The notes under the pieces were generated by a model. It saw only the letters and a list, made by a program, of their open reading frames with translations, was not told the origin of the DNA and ran no database searches. 64,000 nucleotides of DNA from CAZEDM01 sp964511075 (GTDB lineage: Bacteria > Zixibacteria > MSB-5A5 > RBG-16-43-9). The DNA is taken from positions 62,001 through 126,000 of the forward strand of contig CAZEDM010000006.1 of NCBI GenBank assembly GCA_964511075.1. The letters are read 5' to 3'. Shown here piece after piece: positions 14,585-22,566 of this stretch. How positions within the stretch are numbered: position 1 is the first letter of the stretch; each line of letters starts with the position of its first letter. A program made the translations under genes and the position numbers.

Positions 14585-14608
14585 ATATACTACAGTGTGT
14601 AGTTATAG
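14583..14608. repeat. Inverted repeat at the PEP-CTERM transcription start
   Basis: CTATATACTACA-GTG-TGTAGTTATAG, 11 bp with one bulge. It overlaps the -12 element and the likely start point, so it may be an operator or a hairpin that caps the 5' end of the mRNA. Confidence 0.55.
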
Positions 14609-14637
14609 GTGAAAACATTCATACAAGGAGAGAAGAG

Positions 14638-15300
14638 ATGAGAAAAGCCAGTTTATTTTTTATTCTAATCGCCTGCTTCACCCTGACCTCAACATCAGCA
14701 TTTGCCCTTCCGATGGTCGAGACTTCCTATACCGATTTCTGGTGGTGGGATTTTCATACCTACGATTATGCCTCTAAGATTGACTTCTACAGATGGAATG
14801 GTTCTAACGGATGTTACAAGGGAGTCGTACCGGATGAATCAGTCTCTGGCGGATCAGTATACGAGGGCTGGTTAAACGGTGTCTGGATAGGAACAGCTCC
14901 AGATCTCCCCGATTATCTGGAATGGGCTCATATGCTTCCAGAGGATTTGGGAACTGTCCCCCCCAGCCAGGTAACCAGAGCCAGATTATGGATCGATGGT
15001 GCATATATTGATTCTGATAACAACACCATTGAAATCGAGGGCGATCTCGAATGGGATCCGCTTAATCACAATTGGTTTGATAATACGACCTATTGGTTAA
15101 CAGATGCTGAAATACCCGGCTTCTGGAACGACGGATATTTGGATGTAACGGTGACGGCTGGTGAGTGTGCCTTTAGGATAGACGAGGCAATTCTGATGAT
15201 GGATTATACTACAACTCCGACACCAGAGCCGGGCACACTTGTTCTCCTGGGCAGCGGTCTTCTGGGTTTAGGAATTTTCAGCCTGAGGAGAAAAAAGTAA
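14638..15300 (+). CDS. PEP-CTERM sorting-domain exoprotein
   Basis: A 220-residue exported protein. The signal peptide is residues 1-25 (KASLFFILIACFTLTSTSAFA). The tail is a classic PEP-CTERM signal: PTPEPGTLVLLGSGLLGLGI then SLRRKK, i.e. the PEP motif, one hydrophobic helix and a basic end, the substrate of exosortase. The body is rich in Trp, Tyr and Asp (TDFWWWDFHTYDYASK) with no known domain; a choice-of-anchor beta-sandwich is likely. I use the ATG at 14638, preceded by AAGGAGAG, and not the 84-nt longer frame at 14554, which would include the promoter. Single-gene unit with its own terminator. No exosortase gene is in the window. Confidence 0.88.
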   Translation: MRKASLFFILIACFTLTSTSAFALPMVETSYTDFWWWDFHTYDYASKIDFYRWNGSNGCYKGVVPDESVSGGSVYEGWLNGVWIGTAPDLPDYLEWAHMLPEDLGTVPPSQVTRARLWIDGAYIDSDNNTIEIEGDLEWDPLNHNWFDNTTYWLTDAEIPGFWNDGYLDVTVTAGECAFRIDEAILMMDYTTTPTPEPGTLVLLGSGLLGLGIFSLRRKK

Positions 15301-15315
15301 GTAAAAAAGGTCTTA

Positions 15316-15356
15316 GAAAAAATCCTGTTCTTTAACAAGTAGAACAGGATTTTTTT
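15316..15356 (+). terminator. Intrinsic terminator after the PEP-CTERM gene
   Basis: AAAATCCTGTTCT-TTAACAAGT-AGAACAGGATTTT, perfect arms followed by more T. It also could act on the other strand for reading from the right. Confidence 0.92.
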
Positions 15357-15426
15357 CTGGTTACTACCTGATCTTATACGACCCTTCATCCGACAGCACA
15401 CAGGCACTCTGGCCATGTCATCAGGA

Positions 15427-15810
15427 TCACAAAAGAGTCTCTGACACTGTCCTGTTTTCGACTTTCTCTATAAAACTATCCAGAGCAGCATCCAGACTAT
15501 CATATACCTCAAAAATCGAGGTCAACCTGGTTACGGTAATGATCTCCTCAATTTTATCTGTGAGATTGGATAATTTAAGATTCCCGCCAGCCTGTTTGAA
15601 CCTGGCATTGTGATCAAGCAGCGTGGATATAGCACAGGAGGAAAGCCAGAGTGTTTTGCCTAAGTCTATCACCACCTTTTTCTTACCCCTGCCCAAAAGG
15701 GAATATAGTTTCTCGTCCAGCAGAACCACTCCCCTTCCCGCCATAATTTTACCCAGCAGTTCCAGTACCACCACATCATTTTTATTATAGAGATTAAGCT
15801 TCATATCCAT
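15427..15810 (-). CDS. STAS-domain anti-sigma-factor antagonist
   Basis: A 127-residue STAS protein of the SpoIIAA/RsbV type, a cytoplasmic switch that binds an anti-sigma factor when unphosphorylated. The core strand-helix is VVIDLGKTLWLSSCAISTLL (about residues 46-65); the serine in LSSC stands where the kinase target serine is found. The tail extends ~20 residues past the domain. The GAF-SpoIIE phosphatase at 48613 is of the kind that reactivates such proteins, but no kinase RsbW is in the window. It has its own ECF-type promoter 50 bp upstream. Confidence 0.88.
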   Translation of the reverse strand: MDMKLNLYNKNDVVVLELLGKIMAGRGVVLLDEKLYSLLGRGKKKVVIDLGKTLWLSSCAISTLLDHNARFKQAGGNLKLSNLTDKIEEIITVTRLTSIFEVYDSLDAALDSFIEKVENRTVSETLL

Positions 15811-15866
15811 CTCTCCTTCAATTCTACTTTACTCCTTTGTATTCGGTCAAACTTCCTACAAGATTC

Positions 15867-15893
15867 ATACGATTGAATAAGACAAAAAGTTCC
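15867..15893 (-). promoter_or_regulatory. ECF-sigma-type promoter of the STAS gene
   Basis: On the minus strand GGAAC (15893-15889), 17-bp spacer, CGTAT (15871-15867). The GGAAC/CGT pair is the hallmark of extracytoplasmic-function sigma promoters. The spacer end CAAT and the flank CAATCGTATGA are identical in the TldD promoter. Expected start near 15860. Confidence 0.7.
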
Positions 15894-15986
15894 ATTATCT
15901 GAATCGTCTCATTTAAAAATCTTGATATGCCGGAAAAATTCCTTTTATTTACACTGAGAGTTTAATTTCTTTTGAAAAGGAGAAAT

Positions 15987-17330
15987 ATGATAAAATCTCT
16001 CTTGACCTTTCTTTCGATTCTTCTGTTAACTTTTTCCCTTTATGCTCAGGAAGTTAAGGTATCATGGGTGAAAAGATACAACGGACCCGGAAACGGGGGT
16101 GAAAATGCCCTGGCTATCAAGGTAGACTCTTCCGGGAATGTATACGTGGCTGGCTATAGCCCGGGCAATGGGACATCTGCCGACTATGCCACTATCAAGT
16201 ATTACCCGGATGGCGAAACTGCCTGGGAAAGAAGGTACAATGGACCGGCAAGCGGATATGATGCCGCACGTGCCTTAGCCGTAGATGGAACAGGCAATGT
16301 ATATGTAACCGGAGGAAGTCCGGGCAAGGAGACATCTGATGATTACGCCACTATAAAATACGATCCCAAGGGAAAAGAACTCTGGATAAGAAGATATGAT
16401 GGGCCGTACAGCAAAGGTGACAGAGCCTATGCCATAGCTGTAGACAAAGATAAGAATGTTTATGTCAGTGGGACAAGCGGAATGTCCCTGAATAAGGATT
16501 ATGCTACCATAAAATACGACAAGAAGGGTAAGGAGCGCTGGTTGCAAAGATATAACGGTCCGGGTAATGGAAACGACCAGGCTAACGCATTATCCCTTGA
16601 CCCCTTTGGGAACATCTGCGTTACCGGAATAAGCTTGGGCAATTCCAATGATTACCTCACCATAAAGTACGATAGCAAGGGCAATGAGCTCTGGGTCAAA
16701 AGATACAACGGACCAGCGGATGGAGAGGATGAAGCCACTGCCCTCAAGACGGATTTATCCGGAAACATCTGTGTGACGGGAGGGAGTGACGGAAAGGGAA
16801 CCGGCAGGGATTATCTCACGATAAAATATGATCCTGAGGGTGAGATTATCTGGGAAAGAAGATACGGTGGAGCAGGAACAGAATTTGACCAGGCACGCGC
16901 TCTGTCGGTTGATGCCCCGGGCAATGTATATGTAACCGGTGAAAGCTATAACCGGGGAACGGGCCTGGATTACCTTACTATAAAATATTACCCGAATGGA
17001 GATACTGCCTGGGTAAGAAGGTATAACGGGCCGGCTGACGGAAACGATTATGCTAAAGCTATGGTGGTAGACAACTCCGGAGGTGTCTACGTTACCGGTT
17101 ACAGCCCTGGAAAGGGAAGCTCTTATGACTATACAACTATCAAGTATGACTCCGAGGGGGGAATAGCCTGGGTCAAAAGATATGACGGGACAGCAAAACA
17201 GATCGACTGGGCTCAGGATATAGCCATAGATGCTTTTAACAATGTGTATGTGACCGGCAGGAGTGAAGGCAGGGGCTCAGCCTATGATTTCGTCACCATC
17301 AAATATGTGCAGTTACCTGCCAGTAGATAA
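15987..17330 (+). CDS. Secreted SBBP-repeat beta-propeller protein
   Basis: A 447-residue exported protein made almost only of SBBP (beta-propeller) repeats. Signal peptide at residues 1-20 (IKSLLTFLSILLLTFSLYAQ). About eight units of ~50 residues follow the pattern WVKRYNGPGNG...ALAIKVDSSGNVYVAGYS...DYATIKYYPDG. Unlike its paralogues at 50201 and 52249 it ends right after the last unit and lacks the common beta-module and dockerin, so it would be released or held in another way. Start at the ATG at 15987 behind AAAAGGAGA; the TTG at 15972 is too early. Ligand unknown. Confidence 0.85.
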   Translation: MIKSLLTFLSILLLTFSLYAQEVKVSWVKRYNGPGNGGENALAIKVDSSGNVYVAGYSPGNGTSADYATIKYYPDGETAWERRYNGPASGYDAARALAVDGTGNVYVTGGSPGKETSDDYATIKYDPKGKELWIRRYDGPYSKGDRAYAIAVDKDKNVYVSGTSGMSLNKDYATIKYDKKGKERWLQRYNGPGNGNDQANALSLDPFGNICVTGISLGNSNDYLTIKYDSKGNELWVKRYNGPADGEDEATALKTDLSGNICVTGGSDGKGTGRDYLTIKYDPEGEIIWERRYGGAGTEFDQARALSVDAPGNVYVTGESYNRGTGLDYLTIKYYPNGDTAWVRRYNGPADGNDYAKAMVVDNSGGVYVTGYSPGKGSSYDYTTIKYDSEGGIAWVKRYDGTAKQIDWAQDIAIDAFNNVYVTGRSEGRGSAYDFVTIKYVQLPASR

Positions 17331-17424
17331 CCTAGACCCTGATGGGATTTCAGGCGATGAAGTGAAGAGTTTGCCAGTGTCAGGAACAGTATTCTGCTAC
17401 AACTCTAATTGACCAGAGCATCAC

Positions 17425-18744
17425 CTAAATCCCGCTGAAATGGATATCCTTAAAATATAAACTGGGTATGCGCAGAGACGAATAGATATAGGGATCATCT
17501 CCCACCTCCACCAGCTGATTCAAAAACTCTGTGAAATTACCATAGATATTCATCTCGTGCACCGGCTTTACGATTTTCCCATTCTCCACATACATCCCTA
17601 TAATCCCGAAGGAGAAATCACCCGTGACCGAGTTTGAATTACCTCCGATGAATTGGTTTACCAGAATACCCTTCTTCGTGCTTTTTACCATCTCATCTAA
17701 AGACCTTTTCCCATATTCCATCACGATATTGCTGGCAGAGCCGGAGGTCGGTTCCATCCCCAGCTTTTTCCCGTAATAAGTATCAATGAAATAGGACCTC
17801 AGAATTCCCTTGTCGATCAGCACCCGGCGACTGGATGCCATTCCCTCGCCGTCGTAAAGCTTGGAGCCCAGTCCGGATTTTATAAATGGATCATCAATTA
17901 TGGTCAGCTTATCCGAGCCGATCCTCTCCCCTAACTTTCCCTCCAAAAAGGAGCTTTTCTGCTGAAGCGCGCTGCCGCTCATAGGTCCATACAGCGAATA
18001 GAAAATCCTCCAGGTGCTCCGATTTTCTATGATCATATCATACAGACCGGATTCCAGCTTGACCTGCCCGATTTTATTAAGTGCCCGCTTTACTGCAGAT
18101 TTGGCTAAAACTTCTGGAGAGGTCAAGTCTTTATAAAAGCGCACCGTACGCCAGTCCCAATCCTCAGGTCGTCCCTTTTCATCTTTTACCGTTACTTCTG
18201 CTCCGGATGAGAAAACCGTACTCCTATTCTCTCCCTCGAAACCATTGCTGTGAACTTTCGTTGACTCATAGAAGGTATCCGAATAACCCGCGGTACAGGA
18301 TATGATCTTATCGCTCTGGGCAGAGGCTATCTTTTCAATTTTCCGGGCGATCTCCACCCTTTTATCTGAGGTGACTCTATCATAAGCTGGATCGTAAATC
18401 TGCAGATCAGTTCCTTTCTGCCCTTTATAATATTTTGAATCAGGAAGGGAGCGGTAAGGGTCCTCGTTCAGATATCCGGTCATAGCCACTGCCTGATCGA
18501 TGAATTTATTTAACGATTCCCTGCGGATATCATTGGTCGAATGAGAGGAGTAGCGCTGGTTTGCGTAAATGGTAAGGCCCAGGGAGTTCTCGGTCGACTC
18601 CTTGAGCTTCTCTAATTTACCATCCCGATGTTCAACCTCGATTGATCGGTTATGATAGAGGTTGACCGCTACTTCATCCGAGCCTTTACTCTGAGCCTGG
18701 GCAACCACCCATTTAGCTAAGTCCATTCTTTCTTTTCTATTCAT
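17425..18744 (-). CDS. pmbA: TldE/PmbA-type metalloprotease subunit
   Basis: A 439-residue subunit of the TldD/TldE peptidase, the partner that lacks the zinc-binding HExxxH. N-terminal domain: DEVAVNLYHNRSIEVEHRDGKLEK and ENSLGLTIYANQRYSSHSTN. The C-terminal barrel contains IIDDPFIKSGLGSKLYDGEGM, the conserved GSASNIVME and TGDFSFGIIGMYVENGKIVKPV. It lies 60 bp after TldD and is most likely cotranscribed with it. No signal peptide is visible, in contrast to TldD. The pair cleaves unstructured peptides; in E. coli it matures microcin B17 and degrades CcdA. Confidence 0.92.
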   Translation of the reverse strand: MNRKERMDLAKWVVAQAQSKGSDEVAVNLYHNRSIEVEHRDGKLEKLKESTENSLGLTIYANQRYSSHSTNDIRRESLNKFIDQAVAMTGYLNEDPYRSLPDSKYYKGQKGTDLQIYDPAYDRVTSDKRVEIARKIEKIASAQSDKIISCTAGYSDTFYESTKVHSNGFEGENRSTVFSSGAEVTVKDEKGRPEDWDWRTVRFYKDLTSPEVLAKSAVKRALNKIGQVKLESGLYDMIIENRSTWRIFYSLYGPMSGSALQQKSSFLEGKLGERIGSDKLTIIDDPFIKSGLGSKLYDGEGMASSRRVLIDKGILRSYFIDTYYGKKLGMEPTSGSASNIVMEYGKRSLDEMVKSTKKGILVNQFIGGNSNSVTGDFSFGIIGMYVENGKIVKPVHEMNIYGNFTEFLNQLVEVGDDPYIYSSLRIPSLYFKDIHFSGI

Positions 18745-18803
18745 AATTCCAGCCTTGTTTTTTTAAGTTATAAATTTGACCTAAAAGATTTTAGCCTGTG
18801 ACC

Positions 18804-20345
18804 TTATGAGGTAATTCCCCCGACTGTGATGGAGGACACCTTGGTGGTGGGTAACCCGTCATTCACCGGGACTCCCTGACCGTTTTTGCCGCAGGTTCCA
18901 CCGCTTTCGTCAAGTTTCAGGTCATCAGCTACCATGACTATGTTTTTAAGAACTTCCGGACCATTGCCGATGATGTTCACGTCCTTGATGGGATGGGTTA
19001 ATTTTCCATCCTCTATCAGGTAACCTGTCTTCACGTAGAAGGTGAAATCCCCGGCGCCGATATGAACCTCTCCATTGGTGAAATCTTCAGCATATAAACC
19101 TTTTTTTACACTCTGGATTATCTCCTCCTTGGTATGAGGGCCGCTCAACATATAGGTATTCCTCATCCGGGGGATCGGGGGGTATCTGAACGATTCCCTG
19201 CGCCCGTTTCCCGTGGGTTTGACATTATAATGTCCTGCGCTGATATGGTCGTGCAGATAACTCTTCAATATGCCATTCTCCACCAGGACTGTTTTCTCCG
19301 TATCATTTCCCTCATCATCCATATTCAGCGAGCCTCGTCCATTGGGCCAGGTCCCGTCATCCACTATGGATACAAAGTCCTCTGCCACCCTCTGACCGAT
19401 CTTATCTGAGAAGATGGAGATATTCTTGCGGTTGAAATCCGCCTCCATACCGTGTCCGATTGCCTCGTGCAGAAGGATGCCCGAGCTGCCAGCTGCCAGC
19501 ACCACCTCCATCTCCCCACCCTCCGGCTTGACCGCCTCGAATAACGCCACCGTCCGCCTGACCACCTCATCCGCTATGCGATTCACATTCTGGGGAGAGA
19601 AATACTCAATCCCCCGACGTCCCCTCAGCCCGAAATAATTCTCCTCTTTTTTACCGTTTTCCTCGGCGATGCAGGTGGCATAAAGCCCGGCCATGGGCTG
19701 AAAATCATAAGCTATCCTGCCGTCAGAACTTGCGACGAGGATATAAGAACTCTGATCTGTAAACCAGATGCGTGACTTGATAACCCTATTATCGTTGTTG
19801 AATACCCGCTCATTGATCTTCTGAAGGTGAGGAATTTTCCTATCGATCTTCACCTCCTCCCAAGGTGTTTCAATGGGATAATAATTGGGCGTGAGGTGAA
19901 GCTTCAATTCCGCCGGAGGCTGGTTTTTGCTCTGGCTGGCTATGTTAGCCGCAGTCCTGGCTGCCAGCTTCATAGCCTCTGGAGTTATCTCCTCGGTGAA
20001 AGAATAGCCGATCTGCTCCTCCTCTATCACCCGAATACCCATTCCGTAGTCCACATTAGAGTAAGCCCTGCTCACCAGGTTATCCTCCAGCCCAATCGAG
20101 CTGGTTATGCGGTGCTGAAAATAAAGATCGCAGTAGTCCCCGCCCTTTTCCAGTGCCGCGGCCATAACCTCACGTATGAGTTTCTCATCCACCCCGAAAT
20201 GATCGTAATAATCGCTCAGCTTTCCACCCTGGTCCAGAGCTGAGAAAGCCAGAAGTGGTTTTGCCTTGAAGACGAAGGGAATTGAGGCAAAGACAACCCC
20301 CTGAGCACCAAGTCTTAAGAACTCCCTGCGCTTGAGTTTATTCAT
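18804..20345 (-). CDS. tldD: TldD-type metalloprotease with twin-arginine signal
   Basis: A 513-residue catalytic TldD. The zinc site is LLHEAIGHGMEADF (HExxxH, about residues 287-300), with the later cysteine-bearing GGTCGKNGQGVPVNDG near the end, both family hallmarks. The N terminus NKLKRREFLRLGAQG then VVFASIPFVF is a twin-arginine type signal (RREFLR), unusual because TldD of model bacteria is cytoplasmic. Ribosome binding site AAAAAGGAG before the ATG. Transcription should start at the ECF-type promoter about 195 bp upstream and pass through a structured leader. Target peptides are unknown. Confidence 0.92.
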   Translation of the reverse strand: MNKLKRREFLRLGAQGVVFASIPFVFKAKPLLAFSALDQGGKLSDYYDHFGVDEKLIREVMAAALEKGGDYCDLYFQHRITSSIGLEDNLVSRAYSNVDYGMGIRVIEEEQIGYSFTEEITPEAMKLAARTAANIASQSKNQPPAELKLHLTPNYYPIETPWEEVKIDRKIPHLQKINERVFNNDNRVIKSRIWFTDQSSYILVASSDGRIAYDFQPMAGLYATCIAEENGKKEENYFGLRGRRGIEYFSPQNVNRIADEVVRRTVALFEAVKPEGGEMEVVLAAGSSGILLHEAIGHGMEADFNRKNISIFSDKIGQRVAEDFVSIVDDGTWPNGRGSLNMDDEGNDTEKTVLVENGILKSYLHDHISAGHYNVKPTGNGRRESFRYPPIPRMRNTYMLSGPHTKEEIIQSVKKGLYAEDFTNGEVHIGAGDFTFYVKTGYLIEDGKLTHPIKDVNIIGNGPEVLKNIVMVADDLKLDESGGTCGKNGQGVPVNDGLPTTKVSSITVGGITS

Positions 20346-20410
20346 ATGTCACTCCTTTTTAATTTTAACCAAGGAATAATTAACTTCTAATCATCTTTTT
20401 TGTTAAAGAG

Positions 20411-20489
20411 ATATTTTGGAGGTGAGATTTTGAAAGCTACCTGGCATTTTCAAGTCTAGGTATCTCAGGCTCTAATACGCCCAAAATAT
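20411..20489 (-). ncRNA. Structured leader RNA of tldD-pmbA
   Basis: On the minus strand ATATTTTGG (20489-20481) pairs with CCAAAATAT (20419-20411); inside, TGAGAT pairs with ATCTCA, and inside that TTGAAA pairs with TTTCAA around a loop holding GCCAGG. Three nested perfect stems over 79 nt, in the leader between promoter and ATG, suggest a cis-regulatory RNA. The class is not recognised. Confidence 0.45.
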
Positions 20490-20545
20490 AAAATGACAAA
20501 ACTTCCCACGGATGCTTAAATCCTTGAACTGTTTACATATCAATC

Positions 20546-20572
20546 ATACGATTGACTAAGCAGATATGTTCC
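20546..20572 (-). promoter_or_regulatory. ECF-sigma-type promoter of tldD-pmbA
   Basis: On the minus strand GGAAC (20572-20568), 17-bp spacer, CGTAT (20550-20546). CAATCGTATGA is shared letter for letter with the STAS promoter. It also lies within an inverted repeat ACATATC...GATATGT. The rest of the gene-free stretch 20346-20653 shows nothing beyond this and the leader RNA. Confidence 0.7.
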
Positions 20573-20653
20573 ATTTTTATCAACTTTTTTAGTGCAGTCA
20601 CTGGAACAGGTAAACTTGCCAATCTCCTTTTCAATAGAAAATTATCAAGTGCC

Positions 20654-21484
20654 TTATGGAGCGTCCGTAGGATCCCAGCTGGTGTGCAAGTTCTGGTTAA
20701 GGGAATCCAAAAGCTTCATATCCTCCGGGGTAATCGAAAAATCGAAGACCTCAGCATTTTCTTTAATTCTCTCTTTTTTTGAGGACTTGGGAATGACCAC
20801 AACCCCTTTCTGTAGAGCCCAGCGGATCAGTATCTGGGCAGAGGTCTTGGAATATCTCGAAGCTAAAAGCTTAAATTCCGGGTCGTTTAATTTATGACCT
20901 TTGGTCAGGGGACTATACGATTCCAACTTTATCTTATGAGAATTACAGAAGTCCAAAAGGTCTTTTAGATAAAGATAGGGACTGAACTCAACCTGATTCA
21001 CTGCTGGAACAGCGGCTGAATTTTTCAAAAGCTCCTTAAGATGCCGAATCATATAATTACTCACCCCGATGGCCCTGCATTTCCCATCTTCGAGGAGTTT
21101 CTCCAATGCTTTCCATGAAGCATTCCTCAGGCCTTCCACCGGCCAGTGAATAAGATACAAATCTATATATTCCAAACCCAGGCTCTTCAGGCTTATATCG
21201 AAAGCTTCAAGTGCACGCTCATACCCGTTATCCGAATTCCACAATTTGGTGGTGACGAAGATTTCCTCTCTCGGAATCCCACATCCCCGGACAGCTTCCC
21301 CCACTTCTTTCTCATTTCCGTACATGCTGGCGGTATCGATAAGCCTATAGCCTATTTCCAGTGCATAGAGAACTGCCTGCTTAACCTCTTTGCTTGAAGA
21401 CTGGTATGTACCTAATCCGAAAACAGGCATCTCAACGCCATGGTTGAGCTTCACTTTTGTGTTAATCCCTAATATCTCAGCCAT
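20654..21484 (-). CDS. Aldo/keto reductase
   Basis: A 276-residue NADPH-dependent reductase of the AKR superfamily (2,5-diketogluconate-reductase-like). The catalytic tetrad is visible: Asp and Tyr in LIDTASMYGNE, Lys in TTKLWNSD and His in LYLIHWPVEG. Cofactor-binding IGVSNY and VVIPKSSKKERIKEN are present. I start at the ATG at 21484, which has GGGGAGG at the right distance; the longer frame to 21511 lacks a binding site. It is separated from the PII-like gene by about 135 bp on the same strand. The physiological carbonyl substrate is unknown. Confidence 0.92.
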   Translation of the reverse strand: MAEILGINTKVKLNHGVEMPVFGLGTYQSSSKEVKQAVLYALEIGYRLIDTASMYGNEKEVGEAVRGCGIPREEIFVTTKLWNSDNGYERALEAFDISLKSLGLEYIDLYLIHWPVEGLRNASWKALEKLLEDGKCRAIGVSNYMIRHLKELLKNSAAVPAVNQVEFSPYLYLKDLLDFCNSHKIKLESYSPLTKGHKLNDPEFKLLASRYSKTSAQILIRWALQKGVVVIPKSSKKERIKENAEVFDFSITPEDMKLLDSLNQNLHTSWDPTDAP

Positions 21485-21620
21485 ATTCCTCCCCGCTATT
21501 TCAACTCTCATTTATGCAAAAAGATGTTCTGGTGTCAAGGATTAAATGTAGCGTCCTTACTCTAAGGATGAAGCTTGTTGGTTACTTCAGAAAAAGCCAT
21601 GACATAGCCTTAATTTTGCA

Positions 21621-21959
21621 TCAGAGTGCGGATTCCCCTTTTTCTCCACTGCGGATTCGAATCGCCTGCTCCACCGGGCAGACGAATATCATCCCGTCAC
21701 CCTTAGAGCCGGTATAGGAACTTCTGCTGATCACCTCCACCAACCTGTCCACATCTTTATCTGCGCAGACCACCTCTATCTTGGTTATATCCCAGTACCT
21801 TTTAGTGGCTCTCTCATCTGGGGTGAAGTAGTTGGCATCAAACCCATAGCCCACCGGATGAACGGTTGTTACAGTGATTCCCGGTGCTTTTGCCTCCTCC
21901 AAAGCCTTGACAGTTCTTTCCAGGGCTTCTGTCCTGATATATGCTTTTATCTCTTTCAT
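21621..21959 (-). CDS. PII-like regulator of the PII-NG type
   Basis: A 112-residue GlnB/GlnK-fold protein. KEIKAYIRTEALERTVKALE is the first beta-alpha unit and GMIFVCPVEQAIRIRSGE the C-terminal region that is conserved in PII proteins. The T-loop stretch (HPVGYGFDANYFTPDERATKRYW) differs from classic PII and lacks the usual uridylylated tyrosine context. A divergent PII group, called PII-NG, is known to be linked to CusABC-type heavy-metal pumps; this gene closes exactly such a cluster. A role in sensing nucleotide state for metal efflux is inferred. No glnA or amtB is nearby. Confidence 0.85.
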   Translation of the reverse strand: MKEIKAYIRTEALERTVKALEEAKAPGITVTTVHPVGYGFDANYFTPDERATKRYWDITKIEVVCADKDVDRLVEVISRSSYTGSKGDGMIFVCPVEQAIRIRSGEKGESAL

Positions 21960-22074
21960 ATATCTCTCCTTCGCCTCTTAGCATGAGTTGACTTTTCAAA
22001 AATCAGGTTTGTTAATAATTCACTTCACCTGCTAATTTAATTTTCTCAAACCCTTTTTTAAGACTAAAAGAAAC

Positions 22075-22476
22075 TCAGAAGTATTTCTCCTCTATTAAGG
22101 ACTTTATCTCCTCCGATCTTTTTCCCTGGATAAACCACTTGAAGGCATCACGGCCTTCCTGGTTGCATTCCACTCAGGTAGGAGCGCATTTTCCTTTGTA
22201 ACAGGCTTCCAGGTAATCATCACAGCAAGCGCAGGGGATCTCTGATACGATGTCTGGAATTTCCTTTAAGAGGAAGCTATAAAGCTTTAGACCGTCTGGC
22301 GGAATTGTTAATTTAGACAGGCGTTCTCTCCGGGGATCAAGCTTCTTAGATTTTGGTGATAAGAGAAAGGTTAAAGAGACAATTCCAAAAATCACAACCA
22401 GCCCTAAGAGCAAAAGTAACATCTTCCTTCTTCTTTTATGGCCTTTTTTTTCTTCCGTAGAAGGGATTTTATTCAC
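22075..22476 (-). CDS. PCYCGC-family membrane-anchored protein, probable selenoprotein (in-frame UGA)
   Basis: Read straight through, the frame gives 133 residues with one UGA at codon 101 (22176-22174). Residues 18-40 are a membrane anchor (RKMLLLLLGLVVIFGIVSL). Then come KLYSFLLKEIPDIVSEIPCACC, ACYKGKCAPT, the UGA, and VECNQEGRDAFKWFIQGKRS with an EEIKSLIEEKYF end. The PCYCGC family has PCYCGC, then a CxxC before a helix of the same A-x6-GK-x5-I kind; the UGA takes the first Cys of that CxxC, giving UxxC. A stem-loop follows it at SECIS distance. It lies inside a Cu/Ag efflux cluster. A conventional reading stops at 22174 (100 residues). Selenocysteine is strongly suggested, not proven: no sel genes are in the window. 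Confidence 0.75.
22133..22164 (-). promoter_or_regulatory. Candidate bacterial SECIS element
   Basis: Begins 9 nt after the UGA: outer stem AACCA/UGGUU (22164-22160 with 22137-22133), small internal loop G / AAG, inner stem GAAGGC/GCCUUC (22158-22153 with 22146-22141), hexaloop CGUGAU. The apical loop lies 21 nt after the UGA and has G as its second base followed by U, as expected for SelB recognition. Confidence 0.7.
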
Positions 22477-22566
22477 ACTATTCTCCTTTTTGTCAAATCA
22501 TCTTCCAGGCTGACTTTAAATTATTCTTCAGGGAAGGTCCTTTTGACCTTCCCTGGATTTATCAAG

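Noticed and set aside
20411..20489. TPP riboswitch
   Set aside because: Some words resemble it, but the P2/P4 core is incomplete and the genes are proteases, not thiamine functions.
22174..22476. A 100-residue protein that simply ends at the UGA
   Set aside because: The conserved family end continues in frame after the UGA, with a SECIS-like stem at the right distance; a plain stop explains neither.
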